Shown here piece by piece: positions 46,689-55,161 of a stretch of 64,000 nt of DNA. Under the pieces are notes generated by a model that ran no database searches, had not been told where the DNA came from, and worked only from the letters and a program-made list of their open reading frames with translations. The position numbers and the translations under genes were made by a program. The stretch is from Sphingobacterium paludis (lineage in GTDB: Bacteria > Bacteroidota > Bacteroidia > Sphingobacteriales > Sphingobacteriaceae): positions 1 to 64,000 of the forward strand of contig NZ_SNZV01000013.1 of assembly GCF_004364125.1 (NCBI RefSeq), written 5' to 3'. Position 1 is the first letter of the stretch. Each line of letters starts with the position of its first letter.

Positions 46689-47261
46689 ATGCACACGAAA
46701 ATAAAAACAGCAGCTATCTTTGAACGGCTACGAAATCAAGAAAGCGTACCATTCAGCGACCCCCAATATGCTAAAATAGGAGAAGCTTGTGGCCATACGA
46801 AAAAGATACTTGTTCAAATGAACAGTACAGCCGATCCAGCCACAATAAGAGATCTATTAAGCCAAATCACAGGTTCCTCAATTGACGAAACGACAACCGT
46901 TTTTACACCCTTACATATCAACTACGGAAAACATACCACAATAGGTAAAAACGTATTCATCAACTTTGATTGCGTTTTTCTCGATTTGGGGGGAATTACC
47001 ATTGAAGACAGTGTACTGATAGCGCCGAAGGTTAGCCTGTTGTCCGAAGGACACCCCCTGACACCAGGGAGGAGGGCAACACTGACCGCCGGGCATATCC
47101 ACATCAAAAAGAATGCTTGGATTGGGGCAGGTGCTACCATTTTGCAAGGTGTAACCATTGGCGAAAATGCCATAGTAGCCGCAGGAGCGATTGTTTCCAA
47201 AGACGTTCCCGATAATATGATTGTAGGCGGTATCCCTGCAAAAATCATGAAATCCATTTAA
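46689..47261 (+). CDS. Maltose/galactoside O-acetyltransferase-like (left-handed helix)
   Basis: This 190-residue hexapeptide-repeat acetyltransferase has an N-terminal helical cap, then left-handed beta-helix repeats (about 65-185) such as IGKNVFINFDCVFLDLGGI and IGAGATILQGVTIGENAIVAAG. The LSEGHPLTPGRR segment supplies the catalytic histidine of the LacA/Maa type. It transfers acetyl from acetyl-CoA to a sugar or similar hydroxyl. A hydrolase gene follows after 11 bp. Confidence 0.9.
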   Translation: MHTKIKTAAIFERLRNQESVPFSDPQYAKIGEACGHTKKILVQMNSTADPATIRDLLSQITGSSIDETTTVFTPLHINYGKHTTIGKNVFINFDCVFLDLGGITIEDSVLIAPKVSLLSEGHPLTPGRRATLTAGHIHIKKNAWIGAGATILQGVTIGENAIVAAGAIVSKDVPDNMIVGGIPAKIMKSI

Positions 47262-47272
47262 AATAGAGCCAT

Positions 47273-48331
47273 ATGAAAAGATTATCAATTTTAGCAGTAG
47301 TAAGTCTGATGTTTTTAGGGCAATCCTGTACACAGCAAACAAACAATCAAGATTCAGAAAAAATGAGCGATACAGCAGAAGCAGAACACTATACGTTTGA
47401 CTTGAGCGATAAAGTAACCCGCCAAAAAGTAACCTTTAAAAATCGCTACGGGATTACCCTTACAGGGGATTTGTACATTCCAAAAAATCACGGTAGCGAA
47501 CCATTGGCTGCACTTGCCATTAGTGGACCTTTCGGGGCTGTGAAAGAACAATCGTCGGGCTTGTATGCTAACCAGATGGCAGAACGTGGATTTATCGCGC
47601 TGGCATTCGACCCGTCTTACACCGGCGAGAGTGGCGGCGAACCGAGAAATATTGCTTCCTCTGACATCAATACGGAAGATTTCAGCGCCGCAGTAGATTT
47701 TCTTGGCATACAGAAAAACATAGACAGAAACAAAATCGGTATTATCGGTATATGTGGGTTTGGAGGATTTGCACTCAATGCAACAGCTATTGACAAACGG
47801 ATAAAAGCGGTAGTTACTACAAGTATGTATGATATTCCACGTGCTTCTTCAAAAGGGTATTATGATAAAGTAACCTTAGAAGAACGTACAAAAACATTGG
47901 AGCAAATGAGCCAGCAACGTTGGAAAGATGCAGAATCAGGAACGCCTGCATATGGAAACTGCCCAAATCCGGATACACTGAAAGGTGATGAACCGCAATT
48001 TGTAAAAGATTATTTTGATTATTACAAAACCAATAGAGGTTTTCATACACGCTCCATCAATTCTAATGCAGCCTGGACGTTGACCAATGGATTTTCATTA
48101 ATGAATATGCCTATCTTATCCTACATCAAAGAAATATCGCCACGCCCAATGTTGCTTATTGCAGGCGAAAATGCACATTCCCGTTATTTTAGCGAAGATA
48201 TTTACAATATGGCCGCCGAACCGAAAGAATTAATGATTATACCCAATGCTGTGCACGTTGATTTGTATGATAAGGTTGAAGTCATTCCATTTGAGAAGTT
48301 AGGTGTATTTTTTAAGCAACACCTCAAATAA
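47273..48331 (+). CDS. Alpha/beta hydrolase with cysteine nucleophile, lipoprotein
   Basis: This 352-residue lipoprotein has a lipobox ending GQSC (Cys19). The nucleophile elbow reads GICGFGG with C161 where most alpha/beta hydrolases have Ser, as in dienelactone hydrolases. A likely acid lies in LLIAGENAHSRYF and the histidine in NAVHVDLYD. The family (YcjY-like) is common but its substrates are not known to me. It appears to share an operon with the acetyltransferase. Confidence 0.85.
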   Translation: MKRLSILAVVSLMFLGQSCTQQTNNQDSEKMSDTAEAEHYTFDLSDKVTRQKVTFKNRYGITLTGDLYIPKNHGSEPLAALAISGPFGAVKEQSSGLYANQMAERGFIALAFDPSYTGESGGEPRNIASSDINTEDFSAAVDFLGIQKNIDRNKIGIIGICGFGGFALNATAIDKRIKAVVTTSMYDIPRASSKGYYDKVTLEERTKTLEQMSQQRWKDAESGTPAYGNCPNPDTLKGDEPQFVKDYFDYYKTNRGFHTRSINSNAAWTLTNGFSLMNMPILSYIKEISPRPMLLIAGENAHSRYFSEDIYNMAAEPKELMIIPNAVHVDLYDKVEVIPFEKLGVFFKQHLK

Positions 48332-48641
48332 ACCAAGGAAGTGATCATTACTGCAATTTTCGTTCTTGACACAATCACGTGTACGTACAATATTTTGAAG
48401 GTATGGTGTTAAACGCTGATTGAAAAAGACAGATAAATCTACACGGTTTTCTATGTGTGTTTTCTTTTTTGTTTTATTTAGATAATATTTTAAACAATTG
48501 ATGTTAAATAATTTGAAAATTGATTAAAAGTTGCCTATACTTGAATTACTTTGGTTTACAGTGTAATATGTTGTTCTGTGGGGTGTTGAGGGGGTTGTAA
48601 TTAATATTTGCTACATTTTTATAAACTTAACATATACTATT
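48332..48641. other. AT-rich spacer, no gene seen
   Basis: These 310 bp between the hydrolase and the GH18 gene hold no reading frame or structure that I can support. They presumably contain the GH18 promoter. Confidence 0.4.
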
Positions 48642-49718
48642 ATGATCAAAAAACAGCTTTTTAAACATGTTATTAAGAGAATAGCTCCTGTTCTTTTCAT
48701 TCCCATTGCTTTTTTCAGTTCGTGCCAAAAATCGATGCTCAATGCTGAACAGGGTGTGGCTATGGAGAATGCATCGGATGGACGCATGGCGGCCGTCAAT
48801 GACGATCCAAATTACTTGGCAAATTTAATAGCGTATAAGAATAGCCCACACCCGTTATTCGTTGGTTACTTGGTTGCCGACGGGAACGATCCTGTTGAAG
48901 CATCGTCTATGCTCAATGTACCTGATAGTGTCGATATCGTTGTCGCCTTTGCCGGGTGGGATAGAGACCCTTCACATTGGCGCGCTTTACAAGCAAAGGG
49001 AACAAAGATTTTAATATGTACTTTTCCTGGTATAGATGCTTTTTACGATGGATCACAAAAAGATACGACCACAACCCAAAGAACGTCGCTTTCCGCAAAT
49101 AGCACATATGATCACTGGGCAAAGGCCATGTACGATAAATTTATTGTTGAAATGGGCTGGGATGGAATTGATGTGGATATAGAGACTGGTACTTTCGGCG
49201 GTGATGCTCCAGCTAGCAACGCCAGAGCGGTGTTAACATCTATTAGCAAATATTTTGGACCTAATGCGCTTGCTGGGAATTTAACCAGGGCTGGCGTAAA
49301 GCCAATTTACATTTATGACACCGATGTGGATGTGGCCGGAGGGAGTCTAGGTTATAACACCATTTACACACCATTTAGAAGCAATTATGATTACGTAAAC
49401 TTTCAGTCGTATGTTGGAGGAAACCGGCGCTGGAGCGGAAGTCAAGTTTCCGATCTTAACCCACTGCTTAATGCTTTTGAGAGAAACAAGTTAATTGTGC
49501 TAACCAATGGCGACGAGTTCATATATCCTAATGGCGGTGAAGATACGCCCGGGGGCGATGAGCGGGCGACGAGATGGCTATGGGACATTGCGAATTGGAC
49601 GAGAACGAATAATACTGCGGGAGTAGGTGCTTACAGAATGAGTAGGGACTATAATCATGTGCCAACCTTTAACAGCACCCGTCAGGCTATTCAAATCATG
49701 AACCCTGCCAGAAACTGA
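48642..49718 (+). CDS. GH18 endo-beta-N-acetylglucosaminidase-like lipoprotein
   Basis: This 358-residue surface-type lipoprotein (lipobox FSSC, Cys28) has a GH18 barrel. The catalytic motif DxxDxDxE is intact: D174, D177, D179 and the acid E181 in WDGIDVDIE. The compact barrel and absence of chitin-binding modules resemble EndoF/EndoH-type enzymes that cut N-glycan cores, as used by other Bacteroidota, though chitinase activity is not excluded. No SusC/SusD partner is adjacent. Confidence 0.85.
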   Translation: MIKKQLFKHVIKRIAPVLFIPIAFFSSCQKSMLNAEQGVAMENASDGRMAAVNDDPNYLANLIAYKNSPHPLFVGYLVADGNDPVEASSMLNVPDSVDIVVAFAGWDRDPSHWRALQAKGTKILICTFPGIDAFYDGSQKDTTTTQRTSLSANSTYDHWAKAMYDKFIVEMGWDGIDVDIETGTFGGDAPASNARAVLTSISKYFGPNALAGNLTRAGVKPIYIYDTDVDVAGGSLGYNTIYTPFRSNYDYVNFQSYVGGNRRWSGSQVSDLNPLLNAFERNKLIVLTNGDEFIYPNGGEDTPGGDERATRWLWDIANWTRTNNTAGVGAYRMSRDYNHVPTFNSTRQAIQIMNPARN

Positions 49719-49803
49719 TAGCGGTAAGTTTGAAAGATTGAGTGATTTCAGGATAAATGAAGCCCGCTGTGCTTTACGGGTTTAATACCGAACGCTTGAC
49801 TAG

Positions 49804-49836
49804 ACAAAAGCAGCTTTTTTAAGCTGCTTTTGTTGG
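49804..49836 (+). terminator. Terminator after GH18, twin of the tRNA-Ser terminator
   Basis: ACAAAAGCAGCTT (49804-49816) pairs perfectly with AAGCTGCTTTTGT (49821-49833). It matches the hairpin at 45491-45519 apart from a one-base insertion in the loop-stem junction. Confidence 0.75.
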
Positions 49837-49936
49837 TTACCGGCTGCGGTATTCGAGCCCAATTCGCATTAGCAGTCCGCTTGATAGCTTTGTGTCCATC
49901 AGGGGGAGGTCGAAGTCAAAACCCTGATAAACGATT

Positions 49937-50233
49937 TTATACATTTTTTAGATTCGGTAAGATAAATGTTAGAAAAATAGTTGCGAGAACCGTCAATAGA
50001 AAGCCAATCTTTACAGCTATAGCCTCCTTTGTGAAAACCACAACAACAGCGTACAGCGTGCTTAAAATTACTATGGCAGCTATCGGAAAAATAAATAATT
50101 CGTGTACAAAAGTCAATACGCCTTTTAGAAAGTTTATTTTTAAAAATTCTTCGTTCAAGATAGTTAATATGAAAATCAGCGCTAGCGCTACGTTGATCCA
50201 AACGATGGTTTTTGTAGTTCGTGTCATGTTCAA
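49937..50233 (-). CDS. Hypothetical membrane protein
   Basis: This 98-residue protein has three hydrophobic segments (about 9-24, 40-64 and 70-92) separated by short charged loops. Overlapping frames on both strands lack such order, so this is the most credible gene here. I do not recognise a family. It is divergent from the esterase gene. Confidence 0.55.
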   Translation of the reverse strand: MNMTRTTKTIVWINVALALIFILTILNEEFLKINFLKGVLTFVHELFIFPIAAIVILSTLYAVVVVFTKEAIAVKIGFLLTVLATIFLTFILPNLKNV

Positions 50234-50323
50234 AATCTGTTATATTTAAATGTAAAGACAATTATCGTCTGTTGAAAAGCGATGTTAAATTATGTAGTTA
50301 ACTTACTACCTTAAAAAAAGACC

Positions 50324-51010
50324 ATGAATTTAAAAACTCTACTTTTCTTATGCTTTTTTATCCCATTTGCAAAATTACTTGCGCAGGAAAAGACTAAAGC
50401 GAAATACAACTACCTTTTATATTTACCAAAAGATTATGCAAAAACATCAAAAAGATATCCAGTTGTGGTTTATCTTCACGGCGGTTCACATAAAGGGCAG
50501 GATTTGAATAAACTGAAGGGCTATGGGTTACCTTACCTCATTGATAAAGGCGAAGATTTTGAATTTATCATCGCTTCTCCGCAATGTCCTGACAATAAAT
50601 ATTGGTCTAACGAAAATTGGTTTGACTCCTTGTACCTGGATTTATCAGAAAAGTATAGAATCGACAGCAAGCGGATGTATGTTACAGGGATTAGTATGGG
50701 CGGTTACGGTGCGTATACCGTTGCTATGGATTTTCCAGAAATTTTTGCGGCAATAGTCCCATTATGCGGAGGAATCAACGATAGCGATACTTCCCGTATT
50801 TGTAACCTACGGGATATTCCAATTTGGACATTTCACGGTACCGCTGATGACAAAATTCCGATTAAAGAAACGGAAAGAATTGCCGCCCAATTGAGATTTT
50901 GCAAGGGCAATATGAAGTTTACCCGATTAGAAAATGCTGGTCACGGAATAGAATACCTTTACGAAAAGAATCGCGAGATCTACACCTGGATGTTAAAGCA
51001 GCGCAGATAA
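50324..51010 (+). CDS. Secreted esterase-like alpha/beta hydrolase
   Basis: This 228-residue exported hydrolase (signal peptide 1-20, ending LLAQ) has a catalytic triad readable as S124 (GISMGGYG), D175/D176 (HGTADDKIP) and H207 (NAGHGIEY). HGG (52-54) supplies the oxyanion hole. It resembles feruloyl/acetyl esterase or PHB depolymerase-like enzymes that release esters from polysaccharides. The gene appears monocistronic. Confidence 0.88.
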   Translation: MNLKTLLFLCFFIPFAKLLAQEKTKAKYNYLLYLPKDYAKTSKRYPVVVYLHGGSHKGQDLNKLKGYGLPYLIDKGEDFEFIIASPQCPDNKYWSNENWFDSLYLDLSEKYRIDSKRMYVTGISMGGYGAYTVAMDFPEIFAAIVPLCGGINDSDTSRICNLRDIPIWTFHGTADDKIPIKETERIAAQLRFCKGNMKFTRLENAGHGIEYLYEKNREIYTWMLKQRR

Positions 51011-51691
51011 AAGGGATACAGCATCGCGTGGCGCACCATGCATATGAATGGAGAAACACCAATGATCTCTCCAGTGGCCCAGCCGTCCCGTATAAACGGG
51101 ACGTTTGAGCATTCACCAGATTACTAAACAACAAAAATGAACTATCGTGCGCTTACGGAACATCGCAAGCTAATATTGTAGTCATAACTTTTCACTAAAA
51201 ACGCTCGTGTTATGCAGTATGCTAATGTATGGGCAACATAGGATGAATAGAGGAAGAACTCCTGCGGTGAAATTAGCGCTCTTCAATGAGAAAAGCAAAC
51301 TTTAAATACACTTTTATTTGAATTGGGTATTTTTACAATTGTTTATGCAATTTTTGATCAGTCGTCCCTCCATTGTTTCGTGATAGCATGGCCCACCCAC
51401 TTTTTCTGCTGAATACCTTACTATTCAAATTCTTGAAAAATGAGGTCTATCGTGTTCAACGGGATATTAATCCGGAGGAATGGCAGAAAGACATGCAAGG
51501 TGAAATTCATTGGTCTTGTAAAATAGATCAAATAAATTTGTTTAACACAGCATGCTATATACTGCAATCTGCACGGGGAAGTATTCCAAACAACAACTTG
51601 CTATTTTAGTGATTAGCGAACTCTGTTTTTACCGTAAAAAATTGTAACTTGACGGCATTATTTAGGTAAGATTTTACAACTGTATTTGCTG
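51011..51691. other. Gene-poor region with one weak reading frame
   Basis: This 681-bp stretch has only a 78-codon frame at 51373-51609. Part of it, MAHPLFLLNTLLFKFL, is faintly like the HPHFLFNTL box of LytS-type kinases, which could mean a decayed fragment. I do not call it a gene. The rest is AT-rich without visible structure. Confidence 0.4.
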
Positions 51692-52771
51692 ATGAAATAC
51701 TGGATTTTCACGTTTTTAATTGTCTCCTTGTTCGCTATGTCTTGCTCTGATGAGGGTGCAGATCCTTCAGCGAGGATTACCGATATATCGCGACTTTACG
51801 TTTCCTTTGAAGAATACCAAACGAATAATGAGGGCATTGCCGATACAAACATTCGCATTATGAAGAAAGCGGATTCATCCGTTTTCAGATTAGATAGTGC
51901 GCATTTATCTATGGCGCGTGGCGGTGGAGTGATTCTATTCAATCCTTTTTTGAAGTCAATTATTCAGGCAAGTGCTAATCGGGATACTGTGCAAAATGAT
52001 TCTTCTATTTATGTGACGACGTTGCAGCCGCAAGGGCAAATGGTGAATGGCGCCATGATGGCCAGTTCCTTGTTAAAAAAGGTACGCGGATTCGCTTATC
52101 ACCGTGCTAGCGATGCCCTCTTCGTTGTCAATGCTGATGGTGAGCGATCCGGCATCTTTGTGGTTGATAGGCCTAATTCCATATCGCAGATGCGTAAACC
52201 GTGGAAGCAGTTTTTTACGGGCAATTTAAATATGTGGGGGGCGGCCTATAGGGCCAACAATCTCTATGTCGGCAAACAAGGCGATGCACCGGGAATATAT
52301 GTGTTTGAAAACATCGTGACAAGACGCGTGAATGCAGCCGATTCGACCGCAAGATTGTCGCCTAGCCGTACGCTAACGATTGAAGGAGCCAGAAACCTCT
52401 ATGGCATGACCTACGACACGGTTAAGAACATTTTGGCTATCGCTGAATTTGGCGACGGTACGACGGTAGGGACGGGCCGGATTCTTATTTTCGACAATTT
52501 CAGTGGAATGGCTTCTGGATCTAGCATTGCGCCTTCCCGCATCATTACCGGCGTGGCTTCACAACTTACGCAGCCTTTTGATGTGGCTATTGATGCCCGA
52601 GCAAGTGGACAATTTATATACGTTGCCGATCGTACAAAAAAGATTTTTCGATTTAGGTTGACGGACAACGGCGAAGTGGCTCCGGATCAAGTTTTCGATA
52701 CATCGCTGTACGGCACCCCCGTCGGACTCGCGTTGGATAGCCGCGACGATTCTACTTTGCCCCAATTTTAA
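51692..52771 (+). CDS. Lipoprotein with beta-propeller-like repeats
   Basis: This 359-residue lipoprotein has its lipobox at MSC, residues 16-18 from the chosen ATG; a TTG two codons upstream is possible. Repeated blocks such as GFAYHRASDALFVVNADG, LYGMTYDTVKNILAIAEFGDG and FDVAIDARASGQFIYVADRTK look like blades of an NHL/SMP30-type propeller. It is probably a surface binding protein; the ligand is unknown. It stands alone. Confidence 0.75.
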   Translation: MKYWIFTFLIVSLFAMSCSDEGADPSARITDISRLYVSFEEYQTNNEGIADTNIRIMKKADSSVFRLDSAHLSMARGGGVILFNPFLKSIIQASANRDTVQNDSSIYVTTLQPQGQMVNGAMMASSLLKKVRGFAYHRASDALFVVNADGERSGIFVVDRPNSISQMRKPWKQFFTGNLNMWGAAYRANNLYVGKQGDAPGIYVFENIVTRRVNAADSTARLSPSRTLTIEGARNLYGMTYDTVKNILAIAEFGDGTTVGTGRILIFDNFSGMASGSSIAPSRIITGVASQLTQPFDVAIDARASGQFIYVADRTKKIFRFRLTDNGEVAPDQVFDTSLYGTPVGLALDSRDDSTLPQF

Positions 52772-52920
52772 CGACACGCAATCATCTTTTTAGCGGTCAA
52801 CAACTCAGCGGTAAACCTGCTTTTAAGGTTTACTGCTATGCATATCTAAGAAACCCTCGGCCGTCGCGTTCCATCCTTACGAAAAATCAATAGCTTTTCC
52901 CAGCGTATATTTTAAGGTTA

Positions 52921-54156
52921 CTAACTACGGAATACCTGGCGAAAGAACCGTCCAGGCTTTTGTATCTTTTGCATACTGTAGATCCCTTGTTTTCCCGAAA
53001 CCAAGAAGCTCACGATACAGGCCGTGATAAAAAACAGCGCGGCCTGCCAGCCAAAGAGCTCGATGGCCATGACGCTGCAGGCTATTGGTGTTTTTGTGCA
53101 ACCTGCAAATACCGCTACAAATCCTGTCGCGGCAAGTAGGGCCATTGGTAAAGGGATAATCAGTGCGAGCGCATTGCCCAAGGTGGCGCCGATGAAGAAC
53201 AAAGGTGTAACCTCACCACCTTTAAAACCGGCACTCAGTGTGATTGCCGTCAGCACTATTTTTATAAGAAAATCGTAGGGAAGCAACCGTGTATCGAAAG
53301 AGGCCAGAATCGTCGGTATACCCAATCCGATATGTTTGGTGCTTTGCAAGCAAAGCACGATCAGTAGTACTGTCAATCCGCCAATAAATGGCCGCAACAA
53401 TGGAAACTTTATTTTTTGGAACAAGGCGCTAAAGCCATCACTGGTAAAGACAAAAAATTTGGCGGCCAAGCCAAAGGCCAGACTTGCTAGGAGGAGATGG
53501 CCGACGGTAGCGAGCGAAAGGTTCGGAACGGTCTGCACAATCGGGTAGTGAGTATGCAGGCTGCCGTATAGGCCACATACCCAATTGGAGAGGAGCGCCG
53601 TCAATGCGATCGGGATCCATGCTTTCCACCTTACTTTGCCTACCTGCACCACTTCGATCGCAAATAATGCCCCTGCCCAGGGCGTGCCGAACAGGGAAGC
53701 GAAGCCAGCAGCGATACCGCACAAAAGCAGAATTCGAGTCTCTTGCTTCGACCAGGACAGCCAGCGGCTGCATTGACTGGCAATGGTACCACCGTATTGT
53801 ATGGCTGTGCCCTCGCGACCTGCCGATCCGCCAAACAGATGCGTCATCAACGTGCTGAGCACAATCATCGGCGCCATTTTCCAAGGAATAGCTATACGTG
53901 GATAGTAATAGGCTTCCAATAACAGATTATTACCTTTTTGCGCTGCACCAGCATAGCGTTGGTACCACCATAAAATAACGACGCCTGCTAACGGTAGCAG
54001 CGCAATAAGCCAATGGTGCGTGTCGCGATAGGCCGTTACCCATTGGAGCGCATATAAAAACAATGCAGAGGTGCTACCTATGAGAAAGCTTATCAGCAGA
54101 ATGGATAAAACCCATTTGCCGGCTATTTTTTTGTCGAAAGGAAAGGTGTTTGCCAT
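52921..54156 (-). CDS. CLC-type antiporter of the fluoride (CLC-F) kind
   Basis: This 411-residue CLC-family protein has about ten or more hydrophobic helices. The ion-path motifs differ from chloride CLCs: GNNLLLE (75-81) replaces GSGIPE, GREGT (113-117, gating glutamate E115) replaces GREGP, and GGEVTPLF (313-320) replaces the GxFxP loop. These are the features I associate with CLC-F fluoride/proton antiporters. A fluoride-riboswitch-like leader directly upstream supports the call. It would expel fluoride from the cytoplasm. Confidence 0.82.
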   Translation of the reverse strand: MANTFPFDKKIAGKWVLSILLISFLIGSTSALFLYALQWVTAYRDTHHWLIALLPLAGVVILWWYQRYAGAAQKGNNLLLEAYYYPRIAIPWKMAPMIVLSTLMTHLFGGSAGREGTAIQYGGTIASQCSRWLSWSKQETRILLLCGIAAGFASLFGTPWAGALFAIEVVQVGKVRWKAWIPIALTALLSNWVCGLYGSLHTHYPIVQTVPNLSLATVGHLLLASLAFGLAAKFFVFTSDGFSALFQKIKFPLLRPFIGGLTVLLIVLCLQSTKHIGLGIPTILASFDTRLLPYDFLIKIVLTAITLSAGFKGGEVTPLFFIGATLGNALALIIPLPMALLAATGFVAVFAGCTKTPIACSVMAIELFGWQAALFFITACIVSFLVSGKQGIYSMQKIQKPGRFFRQVFRS

Positions 54157-54202
54157 GCTATAAAAATTCCACTTATCAATAGATTTGAGCTATTCAAATT
54201 AA

Positions 54203-54250
54203 GTAGACATCATCAGCTTTGCGAGCGCTTAAGGCCAGATATCATTGCCA
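54203..54250 (-). promoter_or_regulatory. Putative fluoride riboswitch (crcB motif)
   Basis: Read on the minus strand, the leader has GGCAATGAT, then a GGCC that pairs back to GGC, a short hairpin region, and the conserved GCTGATG and CTAC ends. GATAT can pair with ATGTC, as the pseudoknotted core requires. Alignment by eye to the Thermotoga fluoride aptamer places the conserved AUG, UGAUG and CUAC together. It lies 46 bp upstream of the antiporter start. Confidence 0.65.
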
Positions 54251-54259
54251 CAGCTATAG

Positions 54260-54290
54260 CAAATATACAATTTTTAATAGAAGCTAACAA
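54260..54290 (-). promoter_or_regulatory. Promoter for the fluoride antiporter
   Basis: On the minus strand a TTG (54288-54290), a 20-base spacer and TATATTTG (54260-54267) fit the Bacteroidota promoter well. Its expected start point is just before the riboswitch. It overlaps the 3-prime end of the DUF423 gene. Confidence 0.65.
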
Positions 54291-54648
54291 GCAAGGCTAC
54301 CCAACCAACGATCATCAGCAAGCCGCCTAACGGTGTTATGGGGCCTAAGAACCGAAGATTCACTTTCCAGTAAGAGGCGAAAGACAGTCCGTAGATACTG
54401 CATGAAAATAACACGGTGCCGATCGCGATGCCATAGAATGCCCATTGCTGTGCCGACTGGGAGAAATCATTGTTGTAGCCCACGGTGAGGAGCGCCAAGG
54501 CTGCGTACATCTGATAGCGAACCCCCACCTCGAAAGACTGGAGCTTGTCTTCCGGTAGAAATTTTTTGAAAAGATGCGCACCAAATGCGCCCAGGATAAT
54601 GGCCAACGTTCCGAAAATAGCTGCCGTCGTTAAAACAATAGTTTGCAT
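54274..54648 (-). CDS. DUF423 (YgdD-like) membrane protein
   Basis: This 124-residue inner membrane protein has four hydrophobic helices and the family start with ILGAFGAHLFKKFL, followed by FEVGVRYQMYAALALL and a C-terminal GPITPLGGLLMIVGW. It follows the rhodanese gene after 5 bp, so the two are cotranscribed. The family is widespread; its role is unknown. Confidence 0.92.
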   Translation of the reverse strand: MQTIVLTTAAIFGTLAIILGAFGAHLFKKFLPEDKLQSFEVGVRYQMYAALALLTVGYNNDFSQSAQQWAFYGIAIGTVLFSCSIYGLSFASYWKVNLRFLGPITPLGGLLMIVGWVALLVSFY

Positions 54649-54653
54649 AGGTA

Positions 54654-55046
54654 TTAGTCTGTAGATGGTGGGTTCTGTTCTTGTTCGTTGTTTATCTTTT
54701 GCAGTCCGCCCTCGAGTTCGAAAACCGTAAAGCCCCGCTCACGTAGATACGCCGCCGCTTTGGCACTTCGGATTCCGCTTTGGCAAAAGATGTACATAGG
54801 TCGCGACTTGTCTAATTTTTCGACGTTTTCCTTAAATAGCATGGTATCGTTCCAATTGATGTTTATGGCCTGTGCCAAACTGCCTTGTTTAAACTCTTTT
54901 GGAGAACGTACGTCAAGTACGAGCACCCTAGAATCGGATATGCTATCAGCAAATGCCGCGGGCGGAAGGATCTGTTGGGCGAGCGCTGTGCCCATACTCG
55001 CTAGCGATATGCCCAAGAAAAAAACAAGCTGAAAAATGGTTTTCAT
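54654..55046 (-). CDS. Exported single-domain rhodanese
   Basis: This 130-residue protein has a signal peptide (about 1-24, ALAQ) and one rhodanese domain. The catalytic loop CQSGIRS carries C88. Periplasmic rhodaneses transfer sulfane sulfur or act in redox protection; the acceptor is not evident. The gene leads an operon with DUF423 and starts four bases after a promoter element. Confidence 0.92.
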   Translation of the reverse strand: MKTIFQLVFFLGISLASMGTALAQQILPPAAFADSISDSRVLVLDVRSPKEFKQGSLAQAININWNDTMLFKENVEKLDKSRPMYIFCQSGIRSAKAAAYLRERGFTVFELEGGLQKINNEQEQNPPSTD

Positions 55047-55050
55047 CTTC

Positions 55051-55058
55051 CAAAGATA
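55051..55058 (-). promoter_or_regulatory. TAnnTTTG element abutting the rhodanese start
   Basis: On the minus strand TATCTTTG, four bases (GAAG) and then ATG repeat the arrangement at 1792 and 13271. This suggests a leaderless transcript. Confidence 0.55.
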
Positions 55059-55108
55059 GCGAATCTGCAGGACTTACGAGAAAGAGCAGGCGCAGACACT
55101 TTTCAAAT

Positions 55109-55143
55109 AAAAAGCCGCATCAACGCGTAATTGATGCGGCCTT
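55109..55143 (-). terminator. Terminator after the exported YceI gene
   Basis: GCCGCATCAA (55114-55123) pairs with TTGATGCGGC (55131-55140). On the minus strand the stem is followed by TTTTTATTT, about 20 bp past the YceI stop. Confidence 0.9.
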
Positions 55144-55161
55144 TAATCGTCTGTTCTACGT

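Noticed and set aside
51373..51609. 78-codon frame with a faint LytS-kinase-like segment
   Set aside because: Only about 12 residues are suggestive; there is no ATPase domain or neighbour to support a kinase gene or pseudogene.
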